From: CATOSP01 sp965204715
GTDB lineage: Bacteria > Chloroflexota > Dehalococcoidia > Lucifugimonadales > UBA3495
DNA: 64,000 nt
Direction of reading: 5' to 3'
Assembly (NCBI GenBank): GCA_965204715.1
Contig: OZ242009.1
Location: 2,604,001 to 2,668,000 of the forward strand
Below the pieces are notes generated by a model. The model was given only the letters and a program-made list of their open reading frames with translations, was not told the DNA's origin and searched no databases. Below, piece after piece: positions 1-7,940 of this stretch; within the stretch, counting starts at the first letter, position 1; every line of letters starts with the position of its first letter. The position numbers and the translations under genes were made by a program.

Positions 1-642
1 GGCGTTCCCTACGAATCTGCGGCCGGAGTCGCCGCGCGGCTGCGTGGAATGTTGGAAAGGAGGGCCGCCAAGTCTGGCGCTTCTCCGGGGAGTGGCCCTT
101 TCCTGGTCATGTTTAGCGGGTTGCCGGGGACGGGAAAGTCCCACTTCGCCCGGAGCCTGGTGGCGTGCGCGCCAATGATGGTGCTGGAAAGCGACCACCT
201 GCGGAAGTCGTTAATTTCCCAACCAGCCTACACTCCCGATGAACACGCGATGGTGTTCTCCGCCGCCCACCTGCTGATTGAGGAGCTACTGCAACAAGGC
301 TGGAGAGTCTTGTTTGAGGCCACTAACCTGACCGAGAACTTCCGCCAGCCAGTTTACGAGATAGCGGAACGGACTGCCTCGCCCATCACGATCGTCCGCT
401 TCACCGCCCCGCCGGACGTCGTCCGAAAACGGCTTGAGGGACGAATTGCACGCCGAGACCCGCAGGACAACTCCGATGCGGGTTGGACTGTGTATAGTAA
501 GATGCGCCCCTACGAGCAGCCCATTACACGGGCGCACATCACCGTTGATTCGTCAGCTCCCACGGACTGGGCACTGGAGCAGATTGTCCGGCAGATAACG
601 CTTGCCACCGGGTCAGGTTCCGCGGCCCACGGCCCCGGATGA
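1..642 (+). CDS. P-loop kinase-like ATPase (AAA_33/zeta-toxin-like fold), 5' end probably cut by the window edge
   Basis: A Walker A motif GLPGTGKS lies at residues 24-31 counted from the ATG at 49, followed by an ESDHLRK segment and an arginine-rich region (VRKRLEGRIARR) like the lid of small-molecule or nucleotide kinases. This points to phosphoryl transfer; the substrate is unknown. The frame is open back to base 1 and the upstream codons (ESAAGVAARLRG) read smoothly into the helix that contains the ATG. The ATG at 49 has only a weak ribosome binding site. I therefore think the true start lies outside the window, possibly as part of a longer protein. If the ATG is used, the product has 197 residues. 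The C-terminal tail is low complexity. Confidence 0.65.
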   Translation, partial: GVPYESAAGVAARLRGMLERRAAKSGASPGSGPFLVMFSGLPGTGKSHFARSLVACAPMMVLESDHLRKSLISQPAYTPDEHAMVFSAAHLLIEELLQQGWRVLFEATNLTENFRQPVYEIAERTASPITIVRFTAPPDVVRKRLEGRIARRDPQDNSDAGWTVYSKMRPYEQPITRAHITVDSSAPTDWALEQIVRQITLATGSGSAAHGPG

Positions 643-712
643 CTCTCGGCAGTTGCCAGAAACGCTACTGCTCTTTAGAGTACCCACCATAATTCGTGAA
701 ACGGAGCTTGCC

Positions 713-1264
713 ATGACTGAGCGACGCACGCTTCTCACCTCCGAAGACTTCTTCCGGGAGTATTCTCATGTGGACGGCGATTTTGAACTTGTGAAGGGAG
801 AGGTTATCGAGATGTCGCCACCCGGGGTTGGACACGGTTACATCGCCCTGAACGTGGGCGGTGAGATGCGCGCTTTCGTCCGGGCGCACGATCTGGGGAT
901 CGTGATAGTGGAAAGCGGGTTTCGACTGGAGAGAGACCCGGATACCGTCCGCGGGCCGGACGTGTCGTTTATCCTCAAGGAACGCCTGGTCGATGGGAGA
1001 CCGCCCGTAGGGTTCTTTCAGGGAGCGCCAGACCTGGCCGTGGAGGTGGTTTCCCCCTCCGGCACCGCAGCTTCCATCGAAGCTAAGGTCAACGAATACC
1101 TGACCAATGGGACCCGGAGGGTCTGGGTCATCTACCCGGATACTCGGACCGTTGTGGTTCACGCTCCCGACAATGTTTCTGCAAGGTATGACGAAGGAGA
1201 CATACTGACTGACGAGGAGTTGCTGCCCGGTTTCTCGCTGCCGGTGTCCGTGGTCTTCGGCTGA
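713..1264 (+). CDS. Uma2 family (DUF820) putative PD-(D/E)XK endonuclease
   Basis: The 183-residue protein has the Uma2 pattern: an N-terminal VDGDFELVKGEVIEMSPP segment, a central RGPDVSFI motif, then PDLAVEVVSPS and a C-terminal EAKVNEYLTNGTRRVWVIYP segment. The spaced acidic residues and the E-x-K in these blocks fit the PD-(D/E)XK nuclease fold. These proteins are often highly paralogous and their substrates are mostly unknown. I chose the ATG at 713 because the family starts just before the TLLTSEDF segment; a longer reading from 602 would overlap the previous gene by 40 bases and adds unrelated sequence. Confidence 0.8.
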   Translation: MTERRTLLTSEDFFREYSHVDGDFELVKGEVIEMSPPGVGHGYIALNVGGEMRAFVRAHDLGIVIVESGFRLERDPDTVRGPDVSFILKERLVDGRPPVGFFQGAPDLAVEVVSPSGTAASIEAKVNEYLTNGTRRVWVIYPDTRTVVVHAPDNVSARYDEGDILTDEELLPGFSLPVSVVFG

Positions 1265-1313
1265 CCGGCCAGACTCACCGTTCCCGTCACCTCGACTGTT
1301 GCCGCCGAACCCT

Positions 1314-2582
1314 ATGAGTAGAGCCAACGCCCTCCCCTACTCGGACCTCCCCGATAGTTATCATCGGTGGAAGTGGCGCGTCCTGTTGTCCTTTTGCCTG
1401 TTCTACCTGTTCATCTACCTGGGACGCTTCAACTTCTGGCCCGTCAGCCCGCTGGTGCAGGAGGACCTGGGCCTGACTCACGTTGAGATTGGGTTAATCA
1501 ATGCCCTGCTCTTGTGGGGCTTCGGTCTGGGGGATATTTGCCACGGCAGGCTGGGTGAGGCCTACGGGCTGCGGCTCTGGGTGCTGGGCGGCGCAGTGTT
1601 GACCACCGTGTTGAATGTGGTCACCAGCTTCGCCGATTCCGTGTGGAGCTTCGCCATCCCGTGGGGCCTCGCGGGGTTTGTTAACGCGGCCTGCTGGAGT
1701 CCGGCCATCAGCATGATTTCCCAGTGGTGGCCCAGGCGAGACCGGGGGATGGCTTTAGGGATTCTCGGTACATTTGCGGGCGGGGCAATGCTGTTGATGT
1801 GGTGGGTGTCGGGATACGTGGGGTCCGAGTTCGGGTGGCGCGCCGCTTTCCGATACCCGCCCCTGATCATCACGGCCCTCGGAGTGATATTCTACCTGGT
1901 TGCCAGGGACCGCCCTGCCCAAGTGGGCCTGCCGGACTACATCGAGGAAGACGAGGTCTCTGCCGCTCCGGAGGCGATGGACTCAGACCGGCTGAAGGGC
2001 ATGGGGCCGTACAGGGAGTTATTGTCCAATCCTCGCTTCCACCTCGCCAGCCATGTCAAGGGACTGGAGAACGTAGTCCGATATGGGCTTACGACCTGGG
2101 TCCCCATCTACTACTTTACGCAGGGTGGCCACTCTATCGAGTCAACTCTTCTGGTGACCTTCCTCCTCCCTTTGGGTTATTTGATCGCCCCTCCGGTCTC
2201 CGGCATCATATCAGACCGGCTGCTGCACAGCGGGCGGGTGCCGATGGTTGTTGTTTCCTGTGTGATCAGCGCCGTGGCTCTCGTTGCCATCGCCCTGGCC
2301 CCTCCCGCCAACGCCGGCATGGGCGCATTCCTGCTGCTGATTGGGGGTGTTTCCATGGGTCTGTCACCCATATCCGCGTTGGCCGTTGACATCGCAGGGC
2401 GGCACATGTCCGGCACCTCAGCCGGGCTACTGGATGCCCACGGCTACGCCTACGCCGGACTGCAAGCTATCCTGTTCAGCCTCGTGCTGGACATGAGCGG
2501 AAGCCCCTGGCCTGTCGTATTCCTGGCAATGGCCGCCACCAGGGTGCTGTCGGTCGGTATGATCGTGCGGGTCCGGGTCTAG
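1314..2582 (+). CDS. Major facilitator superfamily transporter
   Basis: About twelve hydrophobic segments are visible across 422 residues, with the split into two six-helix halves expected for MFS porters. An early GRFNFWPVSPLVQEDLGL segment and a loop with GRLGEAYGLR resemble the organophosphate/anion symporter branch. The middle loop (residues about 200-225) is acidic. It is an inner-membrane secondary carrier of unknown substrate. The ATG at 1314 is preferred over an in-frame TTG at 1299. It sits 49 bases after the Uma2-like gene and 22 bases before the hydrolase gene, so the three may be co-transcribed. Confidence 0.8.
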   Translation: MSRANALPYSDLPDSYHRWKWRVLLSFCLFYLFIYLGRFNFWPVSPLVQEDLGLTHVEIGLINALLLWGFGLGDICHGRLGEAYGLRLWVLGGAVLTTVLNVVTSFADSVWSFAIPWGLAGFVNAACWSPAISMISQWWPRRDRGMALGILGTFAGGAMLLMWWVSGYVGSEFGWRAAFRYPPLIITALGVIFYLVARDRPAQVGLPDYIEEDEVSAAPEAMDSDRLKGMGPYRELLSNPRFHLASHVKGLENVVRYGLTTWVPIYYFTQGGHSIESTLLVTFLLPLGYLIAPPVSGIISDRLLHSGRVPMVVVSCVISAVALVAIALAPPANAGMGAFLLLIGGVSMGLSPISALAVDIAGRHMSGTSAGLLDAHGYAYAGLQAILFSLVLDMSGSPWPVVFLAMAATRVLSVGMIVRVRV

Positions 2583-2604
2583 CCAGGTTTGGTACACTGG
2601 GAGC

Positions 2605-3759
2605 ATGAAACGCTTTCTCGTGAAGTGGTTCCGCCGGTTTGCGCTCAGTCTGCTCGCATGCGCCGGTGTTGTGGCGGTGTTTCTGATTCTGACCCCGCAG
2701 GGCCGGTCCGGCTACCATACCGCCTTCTTCGTGTTGCAGGTAATGGACCTGGGTATCAGGCCTCAGACTTGGTTTACGCCTGAACCTGTGCGGGAAGAAG
2801 TCACATACCCCCAAGCCTCGGGCGATGGAGTGGCCGACATTTACCGGGTTCCCGGCAAGACAGGGCAGGCTGCTGTCCTGATATTCCTTGGCGCAAACGC
2901 CGCTGGCCGTGACGACAAGGACGTAATTAACCTCGGAGAATCCCTGGCCCGTGCCGGATTCGTAACCATGTTCCACTGGTCACCCACAATGGCGTTGCGG
3001 CACAATATCGACCCTGGGGAGGCTGATAACCTGGTCCATGCCTTCCTGTACCTGCGCTCCCGCGAATTTGTGGACCAGGAACGTGTAGGCATGGGAGGGT
3101 TTTGTGTCGGGGCTTCTTTCGCTCTCGTGGCGGCATCCGACCCGCGCATCCGCGACGACGTGGTGTTTGTCAACGCCTTCGGCCCCTACTTTGATGCCCG
3201 CGACCTGCTGGTGCAGGTTGCCAGCCGGTCCAGCTTCTATGAGGATGCCCGGGACCCCTGGGAGCCTGACAGATTGACTATGCGGGTCCTGGGCAATGAG
3301 CTAATTGAAACTATAGAAGACCCTCTGGCAAGAGAGACGCTGTACAGGCATTATGTGGCTGGACAGTCAGAAGGACCGGACAGCCTGAACCGTCTTCCAG
3401 CCGACGCGAGGACCGTCCGCCGCATCTTGGACGGAGCTACATCTGCTGAGGCTGAAGACCTGTACCACTCATTGCCTGAGACATTCCGGGCGGATATGCA
3501 GGCTATCTCCCCCAGCGCCCGCGTGCAGGACCTGAGGGCGAAGGTAATGCTGATGCACACCCAGGGAGACCGTTTGATCCCTGTGGCGGAGTCGCGGAGG
3601 ATGGCGGACTGGCTGGAGACCAGGGGAGACTACCGTTACACCGAGGTGCTGGCCTTCGACCATGTGCGCCCGGACAGCACCGGCGATCTGTGGTTCATCG
3701 GGAAAGAGGCGTTCAAGTTGTACCGGCACATGTATGCCATCATCCGCGAGGCCGTGTAA
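2605..3759 (+). CDS. Membrane-anchored alpha/beta hydrolase, dienelactone-hydrolase-like
   Basis: Residues about 12-31 form one hydrophobic helix after a basic N-terminus, suggesting an inner-membrane anchor or uncleaved signal. The nucleophile elbow is GGFCVGAS near residues 164-171, so the nucleophile would be Cys167 rather than Ser, as in dienelactone hydrolases. A QGDRLIPVAES segment supplies a likely acid and FDHVRPD near the C-terminus supplies the His. At 384 residues it is longer than cytosolic dienelactone hydrolases; the extra part is a helical insert around residues 200-300. Substrate unknown. The gene ends 29 bases before the DUF1932 reductase gene and may be co-expressed with it. 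Confidence 0.7.
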   Translation: MKRFLVKWFRRFALSLLACAGVVAVFLILTPQGRSGYHTAFFVLQVMDLGIRPQTWFTPEPVREEVTYPQASGDGVADIYRVPGKTGQAAVLIFLGANAAGRDDKDVINLGESLARAGFVTMFHWSPTMALRHNIDPGEADNLVHAFLYLRSREFVDQERVGMGGFCVGASFALVAASDPRIRDDVVFVNAFGPYFDARDLLVQVASRSSFYEDARDPWEPDRLTMRVLGNELIETIEDPLARETLYRHYVAGQSEGPDSLNRLPADARTVRRILDGATSAEAEDLYHSLPETFRADMQAISPSARVQDLRAKVMLMHTQGDRLIPVAESRRMADWLETRGDYRYTEVLAFDHVRPDSTGDLWFIGKEAFKLYRHMYAIIREAV

Positions 3760-3788
3760 GAGTCCGTGCAAATGGAGGAAGATCCTTT

Positions 3789-4679
3789 ATGGGAGTTGAT
3801 ACAGTCGCAATTATGAGCCCCGGAGACATGGGACACGCGGTGGGCTGCCTGCTCCGAGAGCAGGGGCTAAGGGTGTTGACGTGTCTGGAGGGCAGAAGTG
3901 CCCGGACGAAGTCCCTTTCCGACAAAGCCGGAATCGTGGATGTCCCCACGTTGGAGGAGCTTGTCGCCGAGAGCCAGATTCTCCTGTCCATCACCATTTC
4001 TGAAGTCGTGCCGGCCCTTTGCGCCCAGATCGCAACGGCAGTCCGGAAGACCGGAACTGACTTGCTTTTTGCGGAGTGCAACGCCATCGCTCCCCAGGTT
4101 AGCAGGGAGATGGAACCCATAGTGACCAAGAGCGGCGCCCGCTACGTCGATGCCTCCATCGTGGGCGGGCCGCCGCGTAACGGCTCCAGCCCCCGGTTCT
4201 ACGCCTCTGGGCAGCACGCAGAGGAGTTGGCGCAGTTGAGAGACTACGGACTTGACGTGCGCTCGGTGGGGCAGGAGATCGGGCAGGCGTCGGGCATCAA
4301 GATGTGCTATGCGGCCATGACCAAGGGTTCTTCGGCCCTTTACGCACAACTCTTGCTGGCCGCCGAGATGATGGGCCTGTCTGACCATGTCAAGGACGAG
4401 TTCCACCACAGCCAGTCGGCAGTTATGCAGCGCATGGAGCGGGGACTGCCGGGGATACCGGCCAAGTCACGGCGGTGGGTAAGTGAGATGCAGGAAATCG
4501 AGGCCACGTTTTCCCAATTGGGTCTGACTCACCACCTGTTCCGCGGGGTGACCGACATGTACCGTCTCATCGGCGGCACTCCTCTCGGGGATGAGACACC
4601 CGAGTCCAGAGACCGTGACCGCAACCTGGAGGAGACCATGCAATTCCTGGCAGAGTGGGTCCGTCAGCACCCCGATTAG
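3789..4679 (+). CDS. NAD(P)-dependent oxidoreductase, 6PGDH-like with DUF1932 C-terminal domain
   Basis: The N-terminal half is a Rossmann domain beginning TVAIMSPGDMGHAVG, a variant of the GxGxxG dinucleotide loop with Ser-Pro in the first glycine positions. Then comes the beta-hydroxyacid dehydrogenase pattern with ILLSITISEVV and ASIVGGPP. The C-terminal half (from about residue 180, GIKMCYAAMTKGSSALYAQLL) fits the all-helical DUF1932 domain that carries the catalytic lysine. Likely role: reduction or oxidation of a small hydroxy acid. The ATG at 3789 is chosen for the GGAGGA ribosome binding site ten bases upstream. It is the last gene before a strong bidirectional terminator. Confidence 0.8.
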   Translation: MGVDTVAIMSPGDMGHAVGCLLREQGLRVLTCLEGRSARTKSLSDKAGIVDVPTLEELVAESQILLSITISEVVPALCAQIATAVRKTGTDLLFAECNAIAPQVSREMEPIVTKSGARYVDASIVGGPPRNGSSPRFYASGQHAEELAQLRDYGLDVRSVGQEIGQASGIKMCYAAMTKGSSALYAQLLLAAEMMGLSDHVKDEFHHSQSAVMQRMERGLPGIPAKSRRWVSEMQEIEATFSQLGLTHHLFRGVTDMYRLIGGTPLGDETPESRDRDRNLEETMQFLAEWVRQHPD

Positions 4680-4729
4680 GTGGAACGCATTCCGATGCAG
4701 GCAGTGGTTTCAGACCTGCAAACGGCACA

Positions 4730-4761
4730 AAAAGAGTCCCAGTGTGCACTGGGACTCTTTT
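4730..4761. terminator. Bidirectional intrinsic terminator
   Basis: A perfect 15-base-pair stem (4730-4744 with 4747-4761) begins with AAAAGAGTCCC and ends with GGGACTCTTTT. It gives a T run on either strand and sits between two convergent genes ending at 4679 and 4786. Confidence 0.9.
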
Positions 4762-4785
4762 CGGTCTCCTGGGAGATTTGGATGC

Positions 4786-5157
4786 TTACGGCTCGGTCTG
4801 GGTCGTTTCGCTCCCCTTGACTGTGATGGTGATGTGGGCCATCGAGGTATCATCGGGCGCTCCGTGCCAGTGGTTTTCGCCCGCCGGTATTACCACCACA
4901 TCGCCTTCGGTGACAGTAATAGTCTCGTCGTCCGTGGCCACCTTGCCGGTGCCCTCGGTGATGATCAGGATCTGGTCGCCGGAGTGGATGTGGAACTTGT
5001 TCCGGGAACCCGCATCGAAGCTGACGATACCGAAGTTGAAGTTATTGCTGTCGTCTGGGTCCAGAATCCCCTGCCGCCAGACCTGGGTACCGGTCATCAG
5101 GCCGCCGGTCATCTCCGCCGGGGTTTTGGCCACATCGGCCATAGTTACCCTTTTCAT
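4786..5157 (-). CDS. Cupin domain protein
   Basis: This 123-residue single-domain protein has the two cupin motifs: FHIHSGDQILIITEGTGK near residues 56-73 (HxH and Glu metal ligands) and DVVVIPAGENHWHGAP near 86-101 (His ligand). It probably binds a divalent metal; function may be an enzyme such as a dioxygenase or isomerase, or simply binding. The ATG at 5157 is preceded by a CGAGGAGGG ribosome binding site. An upstream in-frame start at 5247 adds 30 residues unlike cupins and is rejected. It ends at the shared terminator. Confidence 0.8.
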   Translation of the reverse strand: MKRVTMADVAKTPAEMTGGLMTGTQVWRQGILDPDDSNNFNFGIVSFDAGSRNKFHIHSGDQILIITEGTGKVATDDETITVTEGDVVVIPAGENHWHGAPDDTSMAHITITVKGSETTQTEP

Positions 5158-5341
5158 TACGCCCTCCTCGCGCCATAGGTGTGATGCATGGGATGCCGTC
5201 CGCCCCTCGGCAGCGAAGTCCCGGCCATGTTGTCCTAACCGTCGCATTCGAGGGCACGCCGCCGATTATGATAACCCCCGGCGTGGGGCAAGTCCATATC
5301 CGTGGCCGTGGGATGTCGCTCCGAGGGAGTGACTAAACTGC

Positions 5342-5722
5342 TTAATCAGGTCCACGGTCGTGCATTGCCTCCAATGCCTCGGCGATGACCAGGGTCAGAG
5401 TTGATGGCCTGTCCGCGTATTCGGGGGTTGGATACCACTCGTAATCGAAGCTGCGGAGCACTGTCCCATCGATGCTGCATCGGAGGTTGGACACTATCAC
5501 CTTGTAGCCCGATGTGCGAGTGGCCTCCTCAGCCAGCATCTCAAGCACCACGTCGGGACAGTCGAAGACCACGAGGAACCCGCCCTGCTTGTTGCCGTCG
5601 GTGACCCTGGCGCGGAAAACCTGCCCCTCCAACTGAATCTCAACGATAGTGTAGGACTTTTCCGCAACCCCATAGTCGGGCCAGCCAATATTGATGGCCC
5701 CTCCAACTTCCCAATGGTGCAT
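5342..5722 (-). CDS. Hypothetical protein, 126 residues
   Basis: I do not recognise the family. The protein is mixed alpha/beta with alternating hydrophobic strands (SYTIVEIQLEGQVFRARVT and GGFLVVFDCPDVVLEML), no membrane segment and no cysteine motif. It lies 49 bases downstream of the degenerate TPP beta-like gene on the same strand and may belong to that transcript. A small soluble domain seems likely. Confidence 0.5.
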   Translation of the reverse strand: MHHWEVGGAINIGWPDYGVAEKSYTIVEIQLEGQVFRARVTDGNKQGGFLVVFDCPDVVLEMLAEEATRTSGYKVIVSNLRCSIDGTVLRSFDYEWYPTPEYADRPSTLTLVIAEALEAMHDRGPD

Positions 5723-5771
5723 CGAGAGCTACGCTGCCATACTTATCGGGGTCTCGTGTTCCGGCATTGGT

Positions 5772-6371
5772 TTATCCCAGGTAGGCCGAGACAACATCGC
5801 CGGGGTGGTCGGACAGCAGAGTCTGGCGCACCAAGTCCCAGCTCTCGGCCATCGAACGTTCAGGAAAGGGTGGTTCCTCAGCGTCCCGGAACACCTTGAT
5901 GACCACGAACACCGGTCCTTCCTGCACCATTACTTCTTCCAGGCCGATGAAGAGTTCTTCAAGGTTGTCGAACTCGTAACGCTTGGAATAGCCGGCTCCC
6001 TCGGCAAGGGACATCAGGTTCAGATTATCCATGCCGCGGATGGGCAGCCCTTCGGTGGACAGGTGGTTGGCGTCGTCAAAAACGAAGTGGACCATATTGT
6101 GAGGGTTGGTCTCGCCGACGGTAGCCAGGCCGCCGAGATCGGTGCGCAGCGTTGCGTCGCAGTCCAGTACCAGCACCTTCCGGTCAGGCTGTGCCAACGC
6201 CAAGCCCAAGCCCACGGCAGGAGCACGGTCCATACAGTCAGTCAGGTCCACGTCCAGGTTGCGACGTTCCGACACCATGTTCCAGTCCCGGCAGGCCGAC
6301 GACGTGGAGACGACTATGGCGTCCTTGCGATGGAAGCTGATTGCCCTGGAAGCCTCAGTGGAGGGAATCAC
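5772..6371 (-). CDS. Degenerate TPP-binding beta-subunit paralogue
   Basis: Over most of its length this 199-residue protein matches the intact TPP beta subunit encoded at 6738-7328 (shared VGLGLALAQPDRK, NLMSLAEGAGY/DMAKAAGY and GPVFV segments). The diphosphate/Mg-binding motif is broken: the intact copy has DGDGSLLMNLG while this one has DCDATLRTDLG, and the downstream DNGVY becomes DDANH. Glycine and asparagine Mg ligands are therefore missing. Known family logic says such a protein is unlikely to bind TPP in the usual way, so it may be structural or regulatory. It starts at a GTG and overlaps the small membrane gene upstream by 17 bases. Confidence 0.7.
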   Translation of the reverse strand: MIPSTEASRAISFHRKDAIVVSTSSACRDWNMVSERRNLDVDLTDCMDRAPAVGLGLALAQPDRKVLVLDCDATLRTDLGGLATVGETNPHNMVHFVFDDANHLSTEGLPIRGMDNLNLMSLAEGAGYSKRYEFDNLEELFIGLEEVMVQEGPVFVVIKVFRDAEEPPFPERSMAESWDLVRQTLLSDHPGDVVSAYLG

Positions 6372-6603
6372 GCGCGTTGTCCTCCTGGACAGTTGCCGGA
6401 TTGTCCCTGCGGTCAGTGTTAGCCCCCTTGCGGGCGAACGTTAGCAGCCACATTCCAGCTATGATCAGCACACCGCCCAGCAATCCCATCGGAATGCGTG
6501 GCCCCGAGAATCCGTCGTACAGAGACATGAACCCGAGGAGCAATGCCGCGTACGCGACCAATCTTACCGCTAGACCCTTGCCAAAGTTACTGAGAATTGA
6601 CAC
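6355..6603 (-). CDS. Small membrane protein, 82 residues
   Basis: Two hydrophobic helices are visible (about residues 10-28 and 36-55) separated by a YDGFSGPR turn, with a charged hydrophilic C-terminal tail. No family is recognised. It is placed between the intact and degenerate TPP beta genes and overlaps the latter by 17 bases, which supports translation of both. Its role is unknown. Confidence 0.5.
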   Translation of the reverse strand: MSILSNFGKGLAVRLVAYAALLLGFMSLYDGFSGPRIPMGLLGGVLIIAGMWLLTFARKGANTDRRDNPATVQEDNARDSLH

Positions 6604-6737
6604 TCGCGACTCCGTTTTCTACCCCGGGACTTCTGCCGTAACCGGCACCCAGACCGGCCCGCCGGTCGGCTGGCGTTGCTCTCCCGAGGTACGGGGTGCT
6701 TCCGCCATTTAAGGATACGGCGCTGCGCAGAACCCGC

Positions 6738-7328
6738 TTACTCGTTCCCCAGCGCCTTGGGCAACTCGCGGAATGCAGTGAGCACTGAGCGGGACGCCCT
6801 CGGCCGGAATTGGACCGGGGTGTTCTCGATCTCCGGAGTGATGGCCAACCGCACGAAAACCGGGCCGGGAGAACTGAGCACCTCATCGATCCCGGTGGTC
6901 AGGTCTTCGATGTTGTCGAAGTCAAAGGTGGCCGCGTAACCGGCCGCTTTTGCCATATCCGCCCAGTCCGTCTTTTCGGACCCGGGCACGGGTTGACCGC
7001 CGGTCACGGCGTAGACACCGTTGTCGAACAGGAAGTGATAGATGTTTGTGGGAGCCTTGCTGGCCAGGGTTACCATTGCCCCCAGGTTCATCAGCAGACT
7101 GCCGTCCCCGTCCAACACCATGATTTTCCGGTCCGGTTGGGCAAGGGCCAGCCCCAGGCCGACGGAAGATGCCTTGCCCATCGCTCCGGAAATGGGGAAG
7201 TCGAGGTCTTCGTTCGTGCTCACGCTGGGCAGTCCGAAATTGACATTGTTCGCGTTCATGGTAGCCACGAACACGGAGTCCTCGCGCTTGCCGTCGAGGA
7301 GCTTAACGGCGTCTGTGTTGTTGATCAC
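6738..7328 (-). CDS. TPP-dependent decarboxylase beta subunit (sulfopyruvate/phosphonopyruvate decarboxylase-like)
   Basis: This 196-residue protein is the TPP-diphosphate/Mg-binding half of a split 2-oxo-acid decarboxylase-type enzyme. It carries DGDGSLLMNLG at about residues 93-103, followed by FLFDNGVYAVTGGQ about 25 residues later, which is the standard GDG-x(n)-N Mg/TPP motif. Its size and organisation are like ComE or the C-terminal half of phosphonopyruvate decarboxylase. It lies 22 bases after the alpha-subunit gene and would form the active site with it at the subunit interface. The actual 2-oxo acid is not evident. Confidence 0.85.
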   Translation of the reverse strand: MINNTDAVKLLDGKREDSVFVATMNANNVNFGLPSVSTNEDLDFPISGAMGKASSVGLGLALAQPDRKIMVLDGDGSLLMNLGAMVTLASKAPTNIYHFLFDNGVYAVTGGQPVPGSEKTDWADMAKAAGYAATFDFDNIEDLTTGIDEVLSSPGPVFVRLAITPEIENTPVQFRPRASRSVLTAFRELPKALGNE

Positions 7329-7350
7329 GGTTCAACTCTCCCGTTGTCTA

Positions 7351-7857
7351 CTAGGCCCCGAATTCCGTGCCCACCAGGACAGCGACGGGCTTGCGGGTGC
7401 GCTCCGCCTCCTCAAGAGCATTGCTGATGCGGTCTGCGTCTTCATCGGTCTCGATGAGGTAGTAGTTGATCCCCCAGGCGTGGAGAATATGCTCGATAAA
7501 GCGTGCCGCCGAGTCGTTTGTGATACCGTGACGGCTCCAACCCCGATAACCGACCAGCATGACCAGCGGCTGGTTCACATCCAAGCCGAGACCCCGAATG
7601 GAGTCCCCGGATTCGAAGATTCCGGTATTCTGGATCAGGACTACGGGCTTCTTGCCCCCAACCCAGAGACCCGCGGCGATGGCCATCGTCTCCCCCTCCC
7701 GGCAGACAGGGACCAGGTCCAACGATGGCTCGGAAGTGAGCAGCTGGTACATGAAATTGGTCTCACTGTCCGGCAGCCAGACCACATGGGTAAAGCCATT
7801 TTTCTTGAGTTCGTCGACGATGGCGGCGGGATGCAGTACAGCTTCTTGCGTAGTCAT
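7351..7857 (-). CDS. TPP-dependent decarboxylase alpha subunit (pyrimidine-binding half)
   Basis: This 168-residue protein corresponds to the N-terminal pyrimidine-binding domain of TPP enzymes, like ComD. The key glutamate sits in CREGETMAIAAGLWVGG (about residues 54-70), and IQNTGIFESGDSIRGL and VGYRGW are the usual following blocks. It pairs with the beta gene immediately downstream. The ATG at 7857 has a GATGAGGAGA ribosome binding site; an upstream in-frame start at 7905 is not needed. Confidence 0.85.
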   Translation of the reverse strand: MTTQEAVLHPAAIVDELKKNGFTHVVWLPDSETNFMYQLLTSEPSLDLVPVCREGETMAIAAGLWVGGKKPVVLIQNTGIFESGDSIRGLGLDVNQPLVMLVGYRGWSRHGITNDSAARFIEHILHAWGINYYLIETDEDADRISNALEEAERTRKPVAVLVGTEFGA

Positions 7858-7940
7858 TTGGGTCTCCTCATCGGCACTGCTGGGGTCCCCATGAATCGCG
7901 CCCATTATATTAGCGGTCCAGAATGGGCGTCAACTGAGAC

